Shown here in pieces: positions 1-11,540 of a DNA stretch of 64,000 nt (its first letter is position 1; every line of letters begins with the position of its first letter). The position numbers and the translations under genes were made by a program. The DNA is from Sulfitobacter sp. OXR-159. GTDB taxonomy: Bacteria > Pseudomonadota > Alphaproteobacteria > Rhodobacterales > Rhodobacteraceae. Below the pieces are notes generated by a model, which saw nothing but the letters and a program-made list of their open reading frames with translations, was not told the origin of the DNA and did no database searches. Location of the stretch: positions 1 to 64,000 of the forward strand of contig NZ_CP139707.1 of assembly GCF_034377145.1 (NCBI RefSeq), read 5' to 3'.

Positions 1-1362
1 ATGACATTAGATCACTGGGGCGAGATCAAAGAGCGGCTTCTAAAGACGGTGGGGCAGAACAACTACACCACCTGGATTGAACCGCTTGTGCCCGGCGCTG
101 TTGAAGACGGAATCGTGACACTCAAAGTGCCGACAAATTTCTTTGGGAACTACGTCAGCCAGAACTTCTCGGATCTGATCCTGCATGAGATCAACACGGC
201 GGGCACCGATGCCACCCGTTTGAACTTTGCCTTGAATCAGCAACCCAGCCCTGCCGCCGAAAAGCCTGCCCCGGCTGCGCGTCAGACCACGGCTGCCGTG
301 AAACCCGCCGCCAACACCCAGCTGAGCACCGCCCCGCTTGACCCGCGCTTCAGCTTTGACAATTTCGTTGTCGGCAAGCCCAACGAACTGGCCCACGCTG
401 CCGCCCGCCGCGTCGCCGAAGGCGGCCCGGTCACCTTCAACCCGCTGTTCCTTTATGGCGGCGTTGGTTTGGGTAAAACGCACCTTATGCACGCCATCGC
501 GCGCGAATTGCACGCGCGTAAGCCTGAGATGAATGTGCTCTACCTCTCGGCTGAGCAGTTCATGTACCGTTTCGTTCAGGCGCTGCGCGACCGCAAGATG
601 ATGGACTTCAAAGAGATCTTCCGTTCGGTCGACGTACTGATGGTCGATGACGTGCAGTTCATCGCGGGCAAAGATTCCACACAAGAAGAGTTCTTTCACA
701 CGTTCAACGCGCTTGTGGACCAGCACAAACAGATCATCATCTCTGCCGACCGCGCACCGGGGGAGATCAAAGACCTCGAAGACCGCGTCAAATCGCGTCT
801 GCAATGCGGCCTGATCGTTGACCTGCACCCGACGGACTATGAACTCCGCCTCGGCATTCTGCAAAGCAAGGTCGAAGTGCAGCGCAAGACCTATCCGGAC
901 CTCGAAGTGGCCGATGGCGTGCTGGAATTTCTGGCGCATCGCATCACCTCGAACGTCCGCGTGCTCGAAGGCGCGCTGACCCGTCTGTTCGCTTTCGCCT
1001 CGCTCGTGGGCCGTGAGATCGACATGGGCCTGACGCAGGACTGTCTGGCCGACGTGCTGCGCGCCTCCGAGCGCAAGATCTCGGTCGAGGAAATCCAGCG
1101 TAAGGTCTCGGATCACTACAACATCCGCCTGAGCGACATGATCGGCCCCAAGCGTCTGCGCAGCTATGCCCGCCCGCGTCAGGTGGCGATGTATCTGTGC
1201 AAGCAGATGACCAGCCGCTCCCTGCCCGAAATCGGCCGCCGCTTTGGCGGGCGCGACCACACCACCGTCATGCACGGGGTGCGCCGCATCGAAGAGCTCA
1301 AGGTCTCGGACGGGCAGATCGCCGAGGATCTGGAACTGCTGCGCCGGGCGCTCGAATCCTAA
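1..1362 (+). CDS. dnaA: Chromosomal replication initiator DnaA
   Basis: ATP-dependent initiator that binds and melts the origin and loads the replicative helicase. The 453-residue protein has the family layout: domain I at about 1-78, an Ala/Pro-rich linker at about 80-115, an AAA+ core with Walker A GGVGLGKT (153-160) and Walker B LMVDDVQF (213-220), and the C-terminal DnaA-box-binding helices with RDHTTVMHG near 418-426. The first base of the window is the first base of the start codon, so the upstream region and any origin next to it cannot be seen. The length is usual for Rhodobacteraceae. dnaN follows after a 163-bp gap that carries two hairpins, so dnaN is probably not simply co-transcribed. 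Confidence 0.97.
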   Translation: MTLDHWGEIKERLLKTVGQNNYTTWIEPLVPGAVEDGIVTLKVPTNFFGNYVSQNFSDLILHEINTAGTDATRLNFALNQQPSPAAEKPAPAARQTTAAVKPAANTQLSTAPLDPRFSFDNFVVGKPNELAHAAARRVAEGGPVTFNPLFLYGGVGLGKTHLMHAIARELHARKPEMNVLYLSAEQFMYRFVQALRDRKMMDFKEIFRSVDVLMVDDVQFIAGKDSTQEEFFHTFNALVDQHKQIIISADRAPGEIKDLEDRVKSRLQCGLIVDLHPTDYELRLGILQSKVEVQRKTYPDLEVADGVLEFLAHRITSNVRVLEGALTRLFAFASLVGREIDMGLTQDCLADVLRASERKISVEEIQRKVSDHYNIRLSDMIGPKRLRSYARPRQVAMYLCKQMTSRSLPEIGRRFGGRDHTTVMHGVRRIEELKVSDGQIAEDLELLRRALES

Positions 1363-1411
1363 GCTGAGCGGCCTGAGGGGTTGTCCTCAGGACACGGTTA
1401 AACAGCGATCG

Positions 1412-1434
1412 GGGGCGCAGCTTGCGCCCCTCTT
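1412..1434 (+). terminator. Hairpin after dnaA, possible terminator
   Basis: GGGGCGCA (1412-1419) and TGCGCCCC (1423-1430) form a perfect 8-bp stem with a 3-nt loop, followed by TCTT. A weaker 7-bp hairpin, CCTGAGG/CCTCAGG, lies just upstream at 1372-1391. The T tract is short, so termination may be partial. It sits where dnaA and dnaN transcription would be separated. Confidence 0.45.
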
Positions 1435-1525
1435 GCATTCACTTAAACAAAGCCACAAAAGTTCTTGTGTAAGCGTGGGAACCGGGTAGTTTGCCTCTCC
1501 CGGCAATCGGTATGGGAGAAGGCAT

Positions 1526-2644
1526 ATGAAATTCAGCATCGAACGCGCGGCACTGCTCAAGGCCGTTTCGCAAGCCCAATCCGTGGTCGAGCGCCGCAAC
1601 ACCATTCCGATCCTCGCCAACGTGCTGATCGAGGCCGAGGGCAGCGATGTTTCCTTCCGCGCCACCGATCTGGATATCGAAGTGGTCGACAAGGTCGCCG
1701 CGCAGGTTGAGCGCGCTGGCGCCACCACCGTTTCGGCCACGCTGCTGCATGAAATCGTGCGCAAACTGCCCGATGGCGCGTTGATCAGCCTAACCGCCGA
1801 TACCGCCGCTGGCCGTCTGACTGTTGAAGCGGGCCGCTCGAACTTCTCGCTGGCGACCCTGCCGCGTGAGGACTTCCCCGTGATGGCGTCCTCGGAATAT
1901 GCCTCGAACTTCGCGGCCCCTGCCCCGGTGCTGCGCCGCCTGTTCGACAAGTCGAAATTTGCCATCTCCACCGAAGAGACGCGCTATTACCTGAACGGTG
2001 TTTACCTGCATATCGCGGATGCCGAAGGCGGCAAGGCCCTGCGCTGCGTGGCGACCGATGGTCACCGTCTCGCCCGGATCGACGCCGAGATGCCCGAGGG
2101 TGCGGCCGAGATGCCCGGCGTCATCGTGCCGCGCAAGACCGTGGGCGAATTGCGCAAGCTGCTGGATGATGACGAGATGGAAATCGCGGTGTCCGTGTCA
2201 GAGACCAAGATCCGTTTCGCCACCCCCGCCATCACCCTGACCTCCAAGGTCATCGACGGCACCTTCCCCGATTACACCCGCGTGATCCCACAGGGAAACA
2301 CCCGCAAGATGGAAGTCGACGCTGCCGATTTCGCCCGTGCGGTGGACCGTGTGGCGACCGTGAGTTCCGAGCGTTCGCGCGCCGTAAAACTGCAACTGGA
2401 CGAAGACCGTCTGGTGCTGTCCGTCAACGCGCCTGACAGCGGCGCCGCCGAAGAAGAGCTGGCCGTGGCCTATGCCGACGAGCGGCTGGAGATTGGTTTC
2501 AACGCCAAATACCTGCTTGAGATCGCAAGCCAAGTGGACCGCGAGAACGCCGTCTTCCTGTTCAACTCCTCTGGCGACCCGACCCTGATGCGCGAAGGCA
2601 ATGATACGTCGGCGGTTTACGTCGTCATGCCGATGCGCGTGTGA
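1526..2644 (+). CDS. dnaN: DNA polymerase III beta sliding clamp
   Basis: Ring-forming processivity clamp that tethers DNA polymerase III and many repair proteins to DNA. The 372-residue length and the start MKFSIERAALLKAVSQAQSV match the three-domain beta clamp, and the C-terminus ends in the typical hydrophobic VVMPMRV that forms part of the peptide-binding groove. The start is supported by GGGAGAAGG a few bases upstream. It lies between dnaA and recF, the classic bacterial order. A tandem hairpin element separates it from recF. Confidence 0.97.
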   Translation: MKFSIERAALLKAVSQAQSVVERRNTIPILANVLIEAEGSDVSFRATDLDIEVVDKVAAQVERAGATTVSATLLHEIVRKLPDGALISLTADTAAGRLTVEAGRSNFSLATLPREDFPVMASSEYASNFAAPAPVLRRLFDKSKFAISTEETRYYLNGVYLHIADAEGGKALRCVATDGHRLARIDAEMPEGAAEMPGVIVPRKTVGELRKLLDDDEMEIAVSVSETKIRFATPAITLTSKVIDGTFPDYTRVIPQGNTRKMEVDAADFARAVDRVATVSSERSRAVKLQLDEDRLVLSVNAPDSGAAEEELAVAYADERLEIGFNAKYLLEIASQVDRENAVFLFNSSGDPTLMREGNDTSAVYVVMPMRV

Positions 2645-2649
2645 GTTGG

Positions 2650-2696
2650 GCGGGAATTTTTGAAATTCCCGCGCCGTTTTCTTTCAAAGAAAACGG
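2650..2696. repeat. Tandem-hairpin element between dnaN and recF
   Basis: Two perfect hairpins stand back to back. GCGGGAATTT/AAATTCCCGC (2650-2659 and 2663-2672, 3-nt loop) is followed by CCGTTTTCTTT/AAAGAAAACGG (2674-2684 and 2686-2696). The second hairpin is repeated almost unchanged at 21883-21903, again after a different first hairpin. Its 3' arm ends 7 nt before the recF start and overlaps the GG-rich stretch that would serve as Shine-Dalgarno. It could act as a partial terminator, a processing site or a translational brake on recF. Confidence 0.6.
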
Positions 2697-2703
2697 GGTC
2701 TGA

Positions 2704-3797
2704 ATGGCGCAACTGTATCTTTCCAACCTCGGCCTCTCGCATTTCCGCTCGCACCGCCGGGCGGTGATCGACGTGGATGCGCGCCCCGTCGCGCTCTATG
2801 GCCCCAATGGCGCGGGCAAGACCAATGTCATCGAAGCGATCTCGCTGCTGTCGCCGGGTCGCGGGCTGCGCCGCACCAGCGCGCAAGATATGGCACGGCG
2901 GCCCGAGGCTTTGGGCTGGAAGGTGACCGGGCTGCTGCACGGCCCCACGGTGCTGCATGAGGTCGACATCTGGTCCGAAGCGGGCGCTGCACGGCAGACC
3001 AAGATCGACGGCAAGGCGTCCGCACAAACGGCGCTTGGTCGCATTGCCCGCGTGCTCTGGCTGATCCCCGCCATGGACCGGCTTTGGATCGAAGGCGCCG
3101 AGGGGCGGCGGCGCTTTCTTGACCGGGTGACGCTTTCGATGCTGCCCGATCATGCGGACCTGTCACTGAGCTACGAGAAAGCCATGCGCGAGCGTAACCG
3201 GCTGCTCAAGGACATGGTGCGCGAGCCTGCGTGGTACACAGCGCTTGAGACCCGCATGGCTGAAACCGGGGCGCAGATTCACGCCAACCGCCTACAGGCG
3301 CTGGCAGCCCTTGAGGCGGCGCAGGCAGAGGCCCAGACTGCTTTCCCCATCGCGACCCTGTCGCTGCTGAACGACATGCCCGAGAGCGCCGATGCCCTGC
3401 GCGCTGCGCTCTCGGACAACCGCATGCGCGACCTTGCCGCCGGGCGCACGCTCATCGGCCCGCACCGCGCCGATCTGGAGGGCACCTATGCCGCCAAGGG
3501 CATCGCCGCGCGGGACTGCTCCACCGGAGAGCAGAAGGCGCTGCTGGTCTCGCTCATCCTTGCCAATGCCCGCGCCATCGCCGCCGACTTCGGCGCGCCG
3601 CCGCTGCTGCTGCTGGACGAGGTCGCCGCCCATCTCGACGCGAGCCGCCGCGCGGCGCTTTACGACGAGATCACCGCGCTTGGCGCGCAGGCATGGATGA
3701 CCGGCACCGGGCCTGAACTGTTCGAAAGCCTTGGCGCGCGGGCGCAATATGTTGAGGTCACCGAAGAGGACGGCCTTTCGCAGGTGGAGCGGCGACC

Positions 3798-3801
<4 letters not shown>
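2704..3801 (+). CDS. recF: DNA replication and repair protein RecF
   Basis: SMC-like ATPase that, with RecO and RecR, helps load RecA at single-strand gaps. The 365-residue protein has Walker A GPNGAGKT (33-40), an ABC-type signature STGEQKALL near residue 270 and Walker B LLLLDEVAAHLD near 300. The length is normal. No strong ribosome-binding site is visible before the ATG, and the available GGGG lies at the base of a hairpin. The stop codon overlaps the GTG start of the next gene (GTGA), suggesting coupled translation. Confidence 0.94.
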
Positions 3802-6912
<3,111 letters not shown>

Positions 6913-6975
6913 AGGGGGGAAGTAGGCAGGCGCAAAGACGCGCTTTCGCTCTGCTCAAATTCTTGAAACGGATAT

Positions 6976-7014
6976 CCGCCGCGTAGCTCAGACAGCTACG
7001 CGGCGGTTTTGTTT
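6976..7014 (+). terminator. Strong intrinsic terminator after gyrB
   Basis: A perfect 13-bp stem, CCGCCGCGTAGCT (6976-6988) with AGCTACGCGGCGG (6994-7006), has a 5-nt loop and is followed by TTTTGTTT. It separates gyrB from the convergent icd gene. There is no T tract in the other direction, so it chiefly serves the plus strand. Confidence 0.93.
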
Positions 7015-7026
7015 ATATCAGGCTAA

Positions 7027-9216
7027 TTACCCGATGATGCCATTCAGCGTCTCGGAGGGGCGCATCACGCGGGCAGTTTTGTTCGCGTCGGTGTGATAGT
7101 AACCACCAAGATCGACAGCAGCACCTTGGGCCGCCGCAAGCTCAGAGAGGATGTGGGCTTCCTTAGCGGCAAGCTCTTTGGCGATGGGGGCGAACTCTGC
7201 GGCGAGCCCTGCGTCATCACCCTGCGCGGCCACCGCTTCGGCCCAATAGCGCGCGAACCAATAGTGGCTGTCGCGGTTGTCGGGCTCACCCACCTTGCGC
7301 GAAGGAGAACGACCGTGGTCGAGGATGCCCTGCGTCGCGGTCTCGACCGCTTTGCCCAACACGCGCGCCTTCTCGTTGCCGCGTGCGTCGGCGAGGAACA
7401 TCAGGCTTTCACCAAGCGCGCAGAACTCGCCAAGGCTATCCCACCGCAGGTGATTTTCCTCAACCAACTGCTGCACGTGTTTGGGGGCCGAACCGCCCGC
7501 GCCGGTTTCAAACAAACCGCCGCCGTTCATCAGCTTCACGATCGACAGCATCTTGGCAGAGGTCGCCAATTCCAAGATCGGGAAGAGGTCGGTCAGGTAA
7601 TCGCGCAGCACGTTGCCGGTGATGGCAATCGTGTTCTCGCCTTTGGTGATGGTCTCAAGCGAGGCGCGGGTGGCTTCGCGGGGGGCCATGATCTCGAACT
7701 TATCGGCCACGCCTTGGGCCTCAAGGATCGGCTTCACGTAGGAGATCAGTTCGGCGTCATGGGCGCGGCTTTCGTCCAGCCAGAAGATCGCCCGGCAGCC
7801 TTCGGCCTTTTGACGCGAGATGGCGAGGTTCACCCAATCCTCAATCGGTGCCTTGCGTGCGGAGGAAGAGCGCCAGATATCACCGGCGTCGACCTTGTGC
7901 TGGTGCAGCACAGTGCCATCGTCGAGGATCATCTTGACGGTGCCTGCCTCGGCCAGTTCAAACGTGGTGGGGTGGGAGCCGTATTCCTCGGCCTTTTGCG
8001 CCATCAGGCCGATGTTCTGAACCGTGCCTGCGGTTGCCGGATCAAGCTTGCCGTTCTCTTTGAAGAAGTTGATCGCCTCGTCGTAAACCGGCGCATAGGA
8101 GTTGTCGGGGATCACGCAGTTGGCGTCGTGTTCCTTGCCGTCTGGGCCCCAGCCTTTGCCGCCAGCGCGGATCAGCGCGGGCATGGAGGCGTCGATGATC
8201 ACATCGGAGGACACATGCAGGTTGGTGATGCCCTTGTCGGAATCGACCATATACATCGGCGGACGGTCTTCCATGCAGGCGTCGATGTCGGCCATGATCT
8301 CGCTCTCGCCTTTCACGCGCTCCAGCAGGTCGCCAAGGCCGGAGTTGGGGTTCACACCCAGTTCCTTGAGCTTTTGCCCGTGCTTTTCAAACACCGGTGC
8401 AAGATAGGCTTTGACCGCGTGGCCAAAAAGGATCGGGTCAGAGACCTTCATCATCGTGGCCTTGAGGTGCAGCGAGAAGAGAATGCCGTCTTCTTTGGTT
8501 TTCTCGATCTGGGTGTTGAGGAAGTCCTTGAGGGCCGCGGCGCTCATGAAGGTCGCGTCAACCACGGTGCCCGCAGGATACTCAAGCCCGTCTTTCAGCA
8601 CCTTCTCACCATCCGCGGTCGCTAGCACGATTTTCGCGCCGGAGGCTTTGTCGAGCGTGGCCGACACTTCGTTCGAGAAGAAGTCATTGCCGGACATCGA
8701 CGATACATGCGTCTTGCTGTCCGACTGCCAGTCGCCCATGCGGTGCGGGTTGGACTGGGCAAAGCTTTTGACAGCCTTGGCTGCGCGGCGGTCAGAGTTG
8801 CCTTCGCGCAGGACCGGGTTCACAGCCGACCCTTTGATGCCATCATATTTGGCGCGCACGGCCTTTTCTTCGTCCGTGCTGGGCTCTTCTGGATAGTCGG
8901 GCAGCGCATAGCCTTGGGCCTGAAGCTCTTTGATCGCCGCGACCAGCTGCGGCACGGAGGCAGAGATGTTCGGCAGCTTGATGACATTCGCTTCGGGCGT
9001 CTTTACCAGACGGCCCAGTTCCGCCAGATCGTCGGACTGGCGCTGCGCCTCGGTCAGATGCTCGGGGAAGGTCGCGAGGATACGGCCCGCAAGGCTGATG
9101 TCTTTCGTGCCGACGCTCACACCAGCGGCTTCGGCGAATTTCTTGATGATTGGCAACAGCGACGCAGAGGCCAGCTCCGGCGCTTCGTCAACTTTGGTGT
9201 AGATGATATCGGACAT
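7027..9216 (-). CDS. icd: Monomeric NADP-dependent isocitrate dehydrogenase
   Basis: Oxidatively decarboxylates isocitrate to 2-oxoglutarate, producing NADPH in the citric acid cycle. At 729 residues this is the large monomeric class, not the 45-kDa dimer. Family stretches such as [41 protein letters not shown] and [19 protein letters not shown] are readable. The start at 9216 ([16 protein letters not shown]) has GGAG correctly spaced upstream; an upstream in-frame ATG at 9237 is less likely. It converges on gyrB. The 150-bp upstream region holds an inverted repeat that may be an operator. Confidence 0.95.
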   Translation of the reverse strand: MSDIIYTKVDEAPELASASLLPIIKKFAEAAGVSVGTKDISLAGRILATFPEHLTEAQRQSDDLAELGRLVKTPEANVIKLPNISASVPQLVAAIKELQAQGYALPDYPEEPSTDEEKAVRAKYDGIKGSAVNPVLREGNSDRRAAKAVKSFAQSNPHRMGDWQSDSKTHVSSMSGNDFFSNEVSATLDKASGAKIVLATADGEKVLKDGLEYPAGTVVDATFMSAAALKDFLNTQIEKTKEDGILFSLHLKATMMKVSDPILFGHAVKAYLAPVFEKHGQKLKELGVNPNSGLGDLLERVKGESEIMADIDACMEDRPPMYMVDSDKGITNLHVSSDVIIDASMPALIRAGGKGWGPDGKEHDANCVIPDNSYAPVYDEAINFFKENGKLDPATAGTVQNIGLMAQKAEEYGSHPTTFELAEAGTVKMILDDGTVLHQHKVDAGDIWRSSSARKAPIEDWVNLAISRQKAEGCRAIFWLDESRAHDAELISYVKPILEAQGVADKFEIMAPREATRASLETITKGENTIAITGNVLRDYLTDLFPILELATSAKMLSIVKLMNGGGLFETGAGGSAPKHVQQLVEENHLRWDSLGEFCALGESLMFLADARGNEKARVLGKAVETATQGILDHGRSPSRKVGEPDNRDSHYWFARYWAEAVAAQGDDAGLAAEFAPIAKELAAKEAHILSELAAAQGAAVDLGGYYHTDANKTARVMRPSETLNGIIG

Positions 9217-9279
9217 GATTGCTCCAAATTGCTGCATTTGCTGCCCTGATAGCGGAAGAGGCGGCGAAGGTCGACGGTA

Positions 9280-9296
9280 TACCGCAGTATGCGGTA
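9280..9296. promoter_or_regulatory. Inverted repeat upstream of icd, possible operator
   Basis: TACCGCA (9280-9286), 3 bp, then TGCGGTA (9290-9296) form a perfect palindrome of 7-bp half-sites, 64 bp upstream of the icd start codon. A third TACCGCA half-site lies at 9344-9350 in the same intergenic stretch. No gene for a matching regulator is nearby. Confidence 0.35.
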
Positions 9297-9366
9297 GGGT
9301 CGTTTCGGGAAAAAGCGGATTTCAGCCTTTTAGACGGGCCACCTACCGCAACCCGGGCGCTGCTGC

Positions 9367-10023
9367 CTAGCGCGCCACGCTGCGCAGTTGCAGAATCTGC
9401 ATCCCAATCGCCATGGCCGGACCGATGCCGACCGCGAAAAGCAGCGTGCCAAGGCCCAGCGTCCCGCCCAAGGCCCAGCCAATCGCCACGACCGACAATT
9501 CGATGCTCATCCGGACCAGCGCGATGGGCTTGCCCGTCACCCGCTGCAGCCCCGTCATCAGCCCATCGCGCGGGCCGGGGCCGAGGTTGGCCACAAGATA
9601 GATCGCGCCGCCAAAGCCGGTCACGAAGACGCCGGTCAGCGCCAGCATTACATTGGCCAGATAGCTGTCAAACCGCGGCAGGATCGGCAACGCATATTCC
9701 AACACCAGTGCTACGATCACCGCGTTCAGAATGGTGCCGATGCCCGGCGTCTGGCGCAGCGGGATCCAAAGCAGCAGCACCGTGGCGCTGATAAGGAACG
9801 TGGCCAGCCCAAGGCTCCAACCCGTGATGTTGGTCACCCCTTCGGCAAAGACGGTCCAAGGGCTGACACCGACGCCTGCATTGACCAAAAGCGCCTCGCC
9901 CAAGCCGAACATGACCAGCCCGAGGATCAGAAACACCATCGAGGCAAAAGGCGGCTTGAGGGTGAACGCCTTGGGCGAACTCCAGCGCAATGTCGGGACA
10001 GAGGTGACTGACAGGAAACTCAC
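9367..10023 (-). CDS. YczE/YyaS/YitT-family membrane protein
   Basis: A 218-residue polytopic membrane protein with about five hydrophobic helices. The first helix region GLGEALLVNAGVGVSPWTVF and the later NLGPGPRDGLMTGLQRVTG are typical of the YczE group, whose molecular function is not firmly known. The start is GTG at 10023, with AAGG about 11 nt upstream. An internal ATG exists about 28 codons in but would cut into the N-terminal region. It is downstream of the sulfotransferase on the same strand, separated by 85 bp that include an inverted repeat. Confidence 0.8.
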   Translation of the reverse strand: MSFLSVTSVPTLRWSSPKAFTLKPPFASMVFLILGLVMFGLGEALLVNAGVGVSPWTVFAEGVTNITGWSLGLATFLISATVLLLWIPLRQTPGIGTILNAVIVALVLEYALPILPRFDSYLANVMLALTGVFVTGFGGAIYLVANLGPGPRDGLMTGLQRVTGKPIALVRMSIELSVVAIGWALGGTLGLGTLLFAVGIGPAMAIGMQILQLRSVAR

Positions 10024-10042
10024 GGACGGCGCGACCTTTGGC

Positions 10043-10061
10043 GATGCATTCAGGATGCATC
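10043..10061. promoter_or_regulatory. Inverted repeat in front of the YczE-type gene
   Basis: GATGCAT (10043-10049) and ATGCATC (10055-10061) form a perfect 7-bp inverted repeat with a 5-bp spacer, 20-38 nt upstream of the GTG start. A poor promoter candidate on the minus strand, TTGACC and TAAACT (10091-10096 and 10070-10075, 15-bp spacing), lies just upstream, so the repeat could be an operator downstream of the start site. Confidence 0.35.
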
Positions 10062-10108
10062 CTTGTTCCAGTTTACGCCAAACCCGGCAAGGTCAATCCA
10101 CCGCCAAC

Positions 10109-11536
10109 TCAGCGCCAGCGGGTGAAGCCGAACGTCATGTAATCTTTTTGATAGGCATCCGCCGTCAGCGCCTCGATCTCATCGTCATAGATATCGGCCA
10201 GCGTGAAAGGACCGGGTTCCGCCGCCGCAGGCACGGCGGGGGTGGTCACATGACCTTGGCCCGCGGCCAAAGCGGGCAGTTCACTGGCCAGTTCCTCTTC
10301 GCGGATGATGCGATCCGGCAGGCAGAACTCTCCGAACCCCGCGATGGCTTGGGCCTGAGAGCACCATGCCGCATCCACCCGGATCGACGTCTGACCGGCC
10401 AAATTGCCTTTGAGAAATTTCAGAAAGGCGACAAAGGCAGTGCGATGCGCATCCCGGTCATGCGCTGCATCGGGGCCGTCCTTGGGCAGCGGCATCTTGT
10501 AGCGGCGCATCAGCGTGTTGCGCAATTGGCGATAGCTGCCCTCGCCGGTGGTCAGGATGTGGCGGCAAAAAGCATCATGCGCCCGTCGGGCGGGATGGCG
10601 CAGCACGGTAAAGCCACGATGGCCGGGCGCTTTACGTTTCCACTGGCGCAACTCTTTTTGCGACATCTTATCGCGCAGCGCCTCGCGCGGGACACCATCA
10701 AGGGCGGCCAGCCAATCCAGCACCTGATCCTGCGGCCCGGATTTGATCGGCAGATAGATCAATCCGCTGGTCGCCGCCGCCACGTAGGAGGGCACGTTCG
10801 GCCCGCGCCGGGGCTCGAAATTGGGGGTGCGTGTTAGGTCGAAACGGTCCAACCGCGCCAGCGCCTCCAGCATCTCGTCATAGTTGCTGACCTTGGCCGA
10901 GATCGGGCTGGGGTTCTGTTTCTTGAGGTTCTTGTCCAGCGCCTCTAACTGCTCATCCACACCGAGGTAGCGTGCAAGGCCGTTCATCACCTCAACGCTT
11001 TGCAGGTCTTCGTAGGCTACATAAAACGCCGTCTGGCCCGAAGTCTGCAAGCGGTTCAGCAGGGTGATCTGAAAGCGCTGCAAGGCATCCAGATGGGTGC
11101 TGAACTCATCGGCGTCAAAAACCGCCTGCGCCACCTTCTGCGCCTTCATGTCGGTCAGCTTCCACTGCCCCGTCGCCTGCGCGATCTTCCAACTGACGTA
11201 GCTGTCGACCGGATTGCGGGTCAGCACGATTTTCGCGCAGCGCTGGTCTTTGATAATGGTATCAAAGACGCGCGGGTCATGATCGTGGAAATACCGAAAA
11301 CCGCCCAAAGCATCCTGCTGCCCTCGGATCGCCGCCAGTAGCTTTTTGGGGTTTTCGTCCCGCGTGGCCTGATCGACGCCAAGGATCGGCTCACTTTTGG
11401 GATAGCCCATGAAGAAAGGGTTAAAGGCCTCTCCATGACAAGCGATACCCGCAAAAGCATTCAGGTTCGCTTCCAGAAAGTTAGACCCGGTCCGCATCTC
11501 GGCGAAGACCACGAAACTGTCGAATTTGTCGTTCAT
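10109..11536 (-). CDS. Sulfotransferase with two sulfotransferase-like modules
   Basis: Likely transfers sulfate from PAPS to a glycan or other surface acceptor. In the 475-residue protein, the N-terminal module has a PAPS 5'-phosphosulfate loop (EMRTGSNFLE, R15-N19) and a 3'-phosphate motif (LTRNPVDSYVSWK, R107-S112). A second stretch repeats the plan more weakly: GLIYLPIKSG (258-267) resembles the second-family P-loop, and FTVLRHPARRAHDAF (309-323) resembles its 3'-phosphate motif. The acceptor is unknown. It is the last gene of a glycosyltransferase run, 4 bp after the GT14 gene. cysQ, which removes the PAP by-product, lies upstream in the same block and strengthens the assignment. Confidence 0.75.
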   Translation of the reverse strand: MNDKFDSFVVFAEMRTGSNFLEANLNAFAGIACHGEAFNPFFMGYPKSEPILGVDQATRDENPKKLLAAIRGQQDALGGFRYFHDHDPRVFDTIIKDQRCAKIVLTRNPVDSYVSWKIAQATGQWKLTDMKAQKVAQAVFDADEFSTHLDALQRFQITLLNRLQTSGQTAFYVAYEDLQSVEVMNGLARYLGVDEQLEALDKNLKKQNPSPISAKVSNYDEMLEALARLDRFDLTRTPNFEPRRGPNVPSYVAAATSGLIYLPIKSGPQDQVLDWLAALDGVPREALRDKMSQKELRQWKRKAPGHRGFTVLRHPARRAHDAFCRHILTTGEGSYRQLRNTLMRRYKMPLPKDGPDAAHDRDAHRTAFVAFLKFLKGNLAGQTSIRVDAAWCSQAQAIAGFGEFCLPDRIIREEELASELPALAAGQGHVTTPAVPAAAEPGPFTLADIYDDEIEALTADAYQKDYMTFGFTRWR

Positions 11537-11540
11537 GGGG

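Noticed and set aside
40..1275. Long open frame antisense to dnaA, 411 codons
   Set aside because: It mirrors dnaA, whose own frame shows all DnaA motifs; high GC and codon bias open frames on the opposite strand.
7093..8625. 510-codon frame antisense to icd
   Set aside because: Shadow of a well-supported icd gene; no domain or signal is recognisable.
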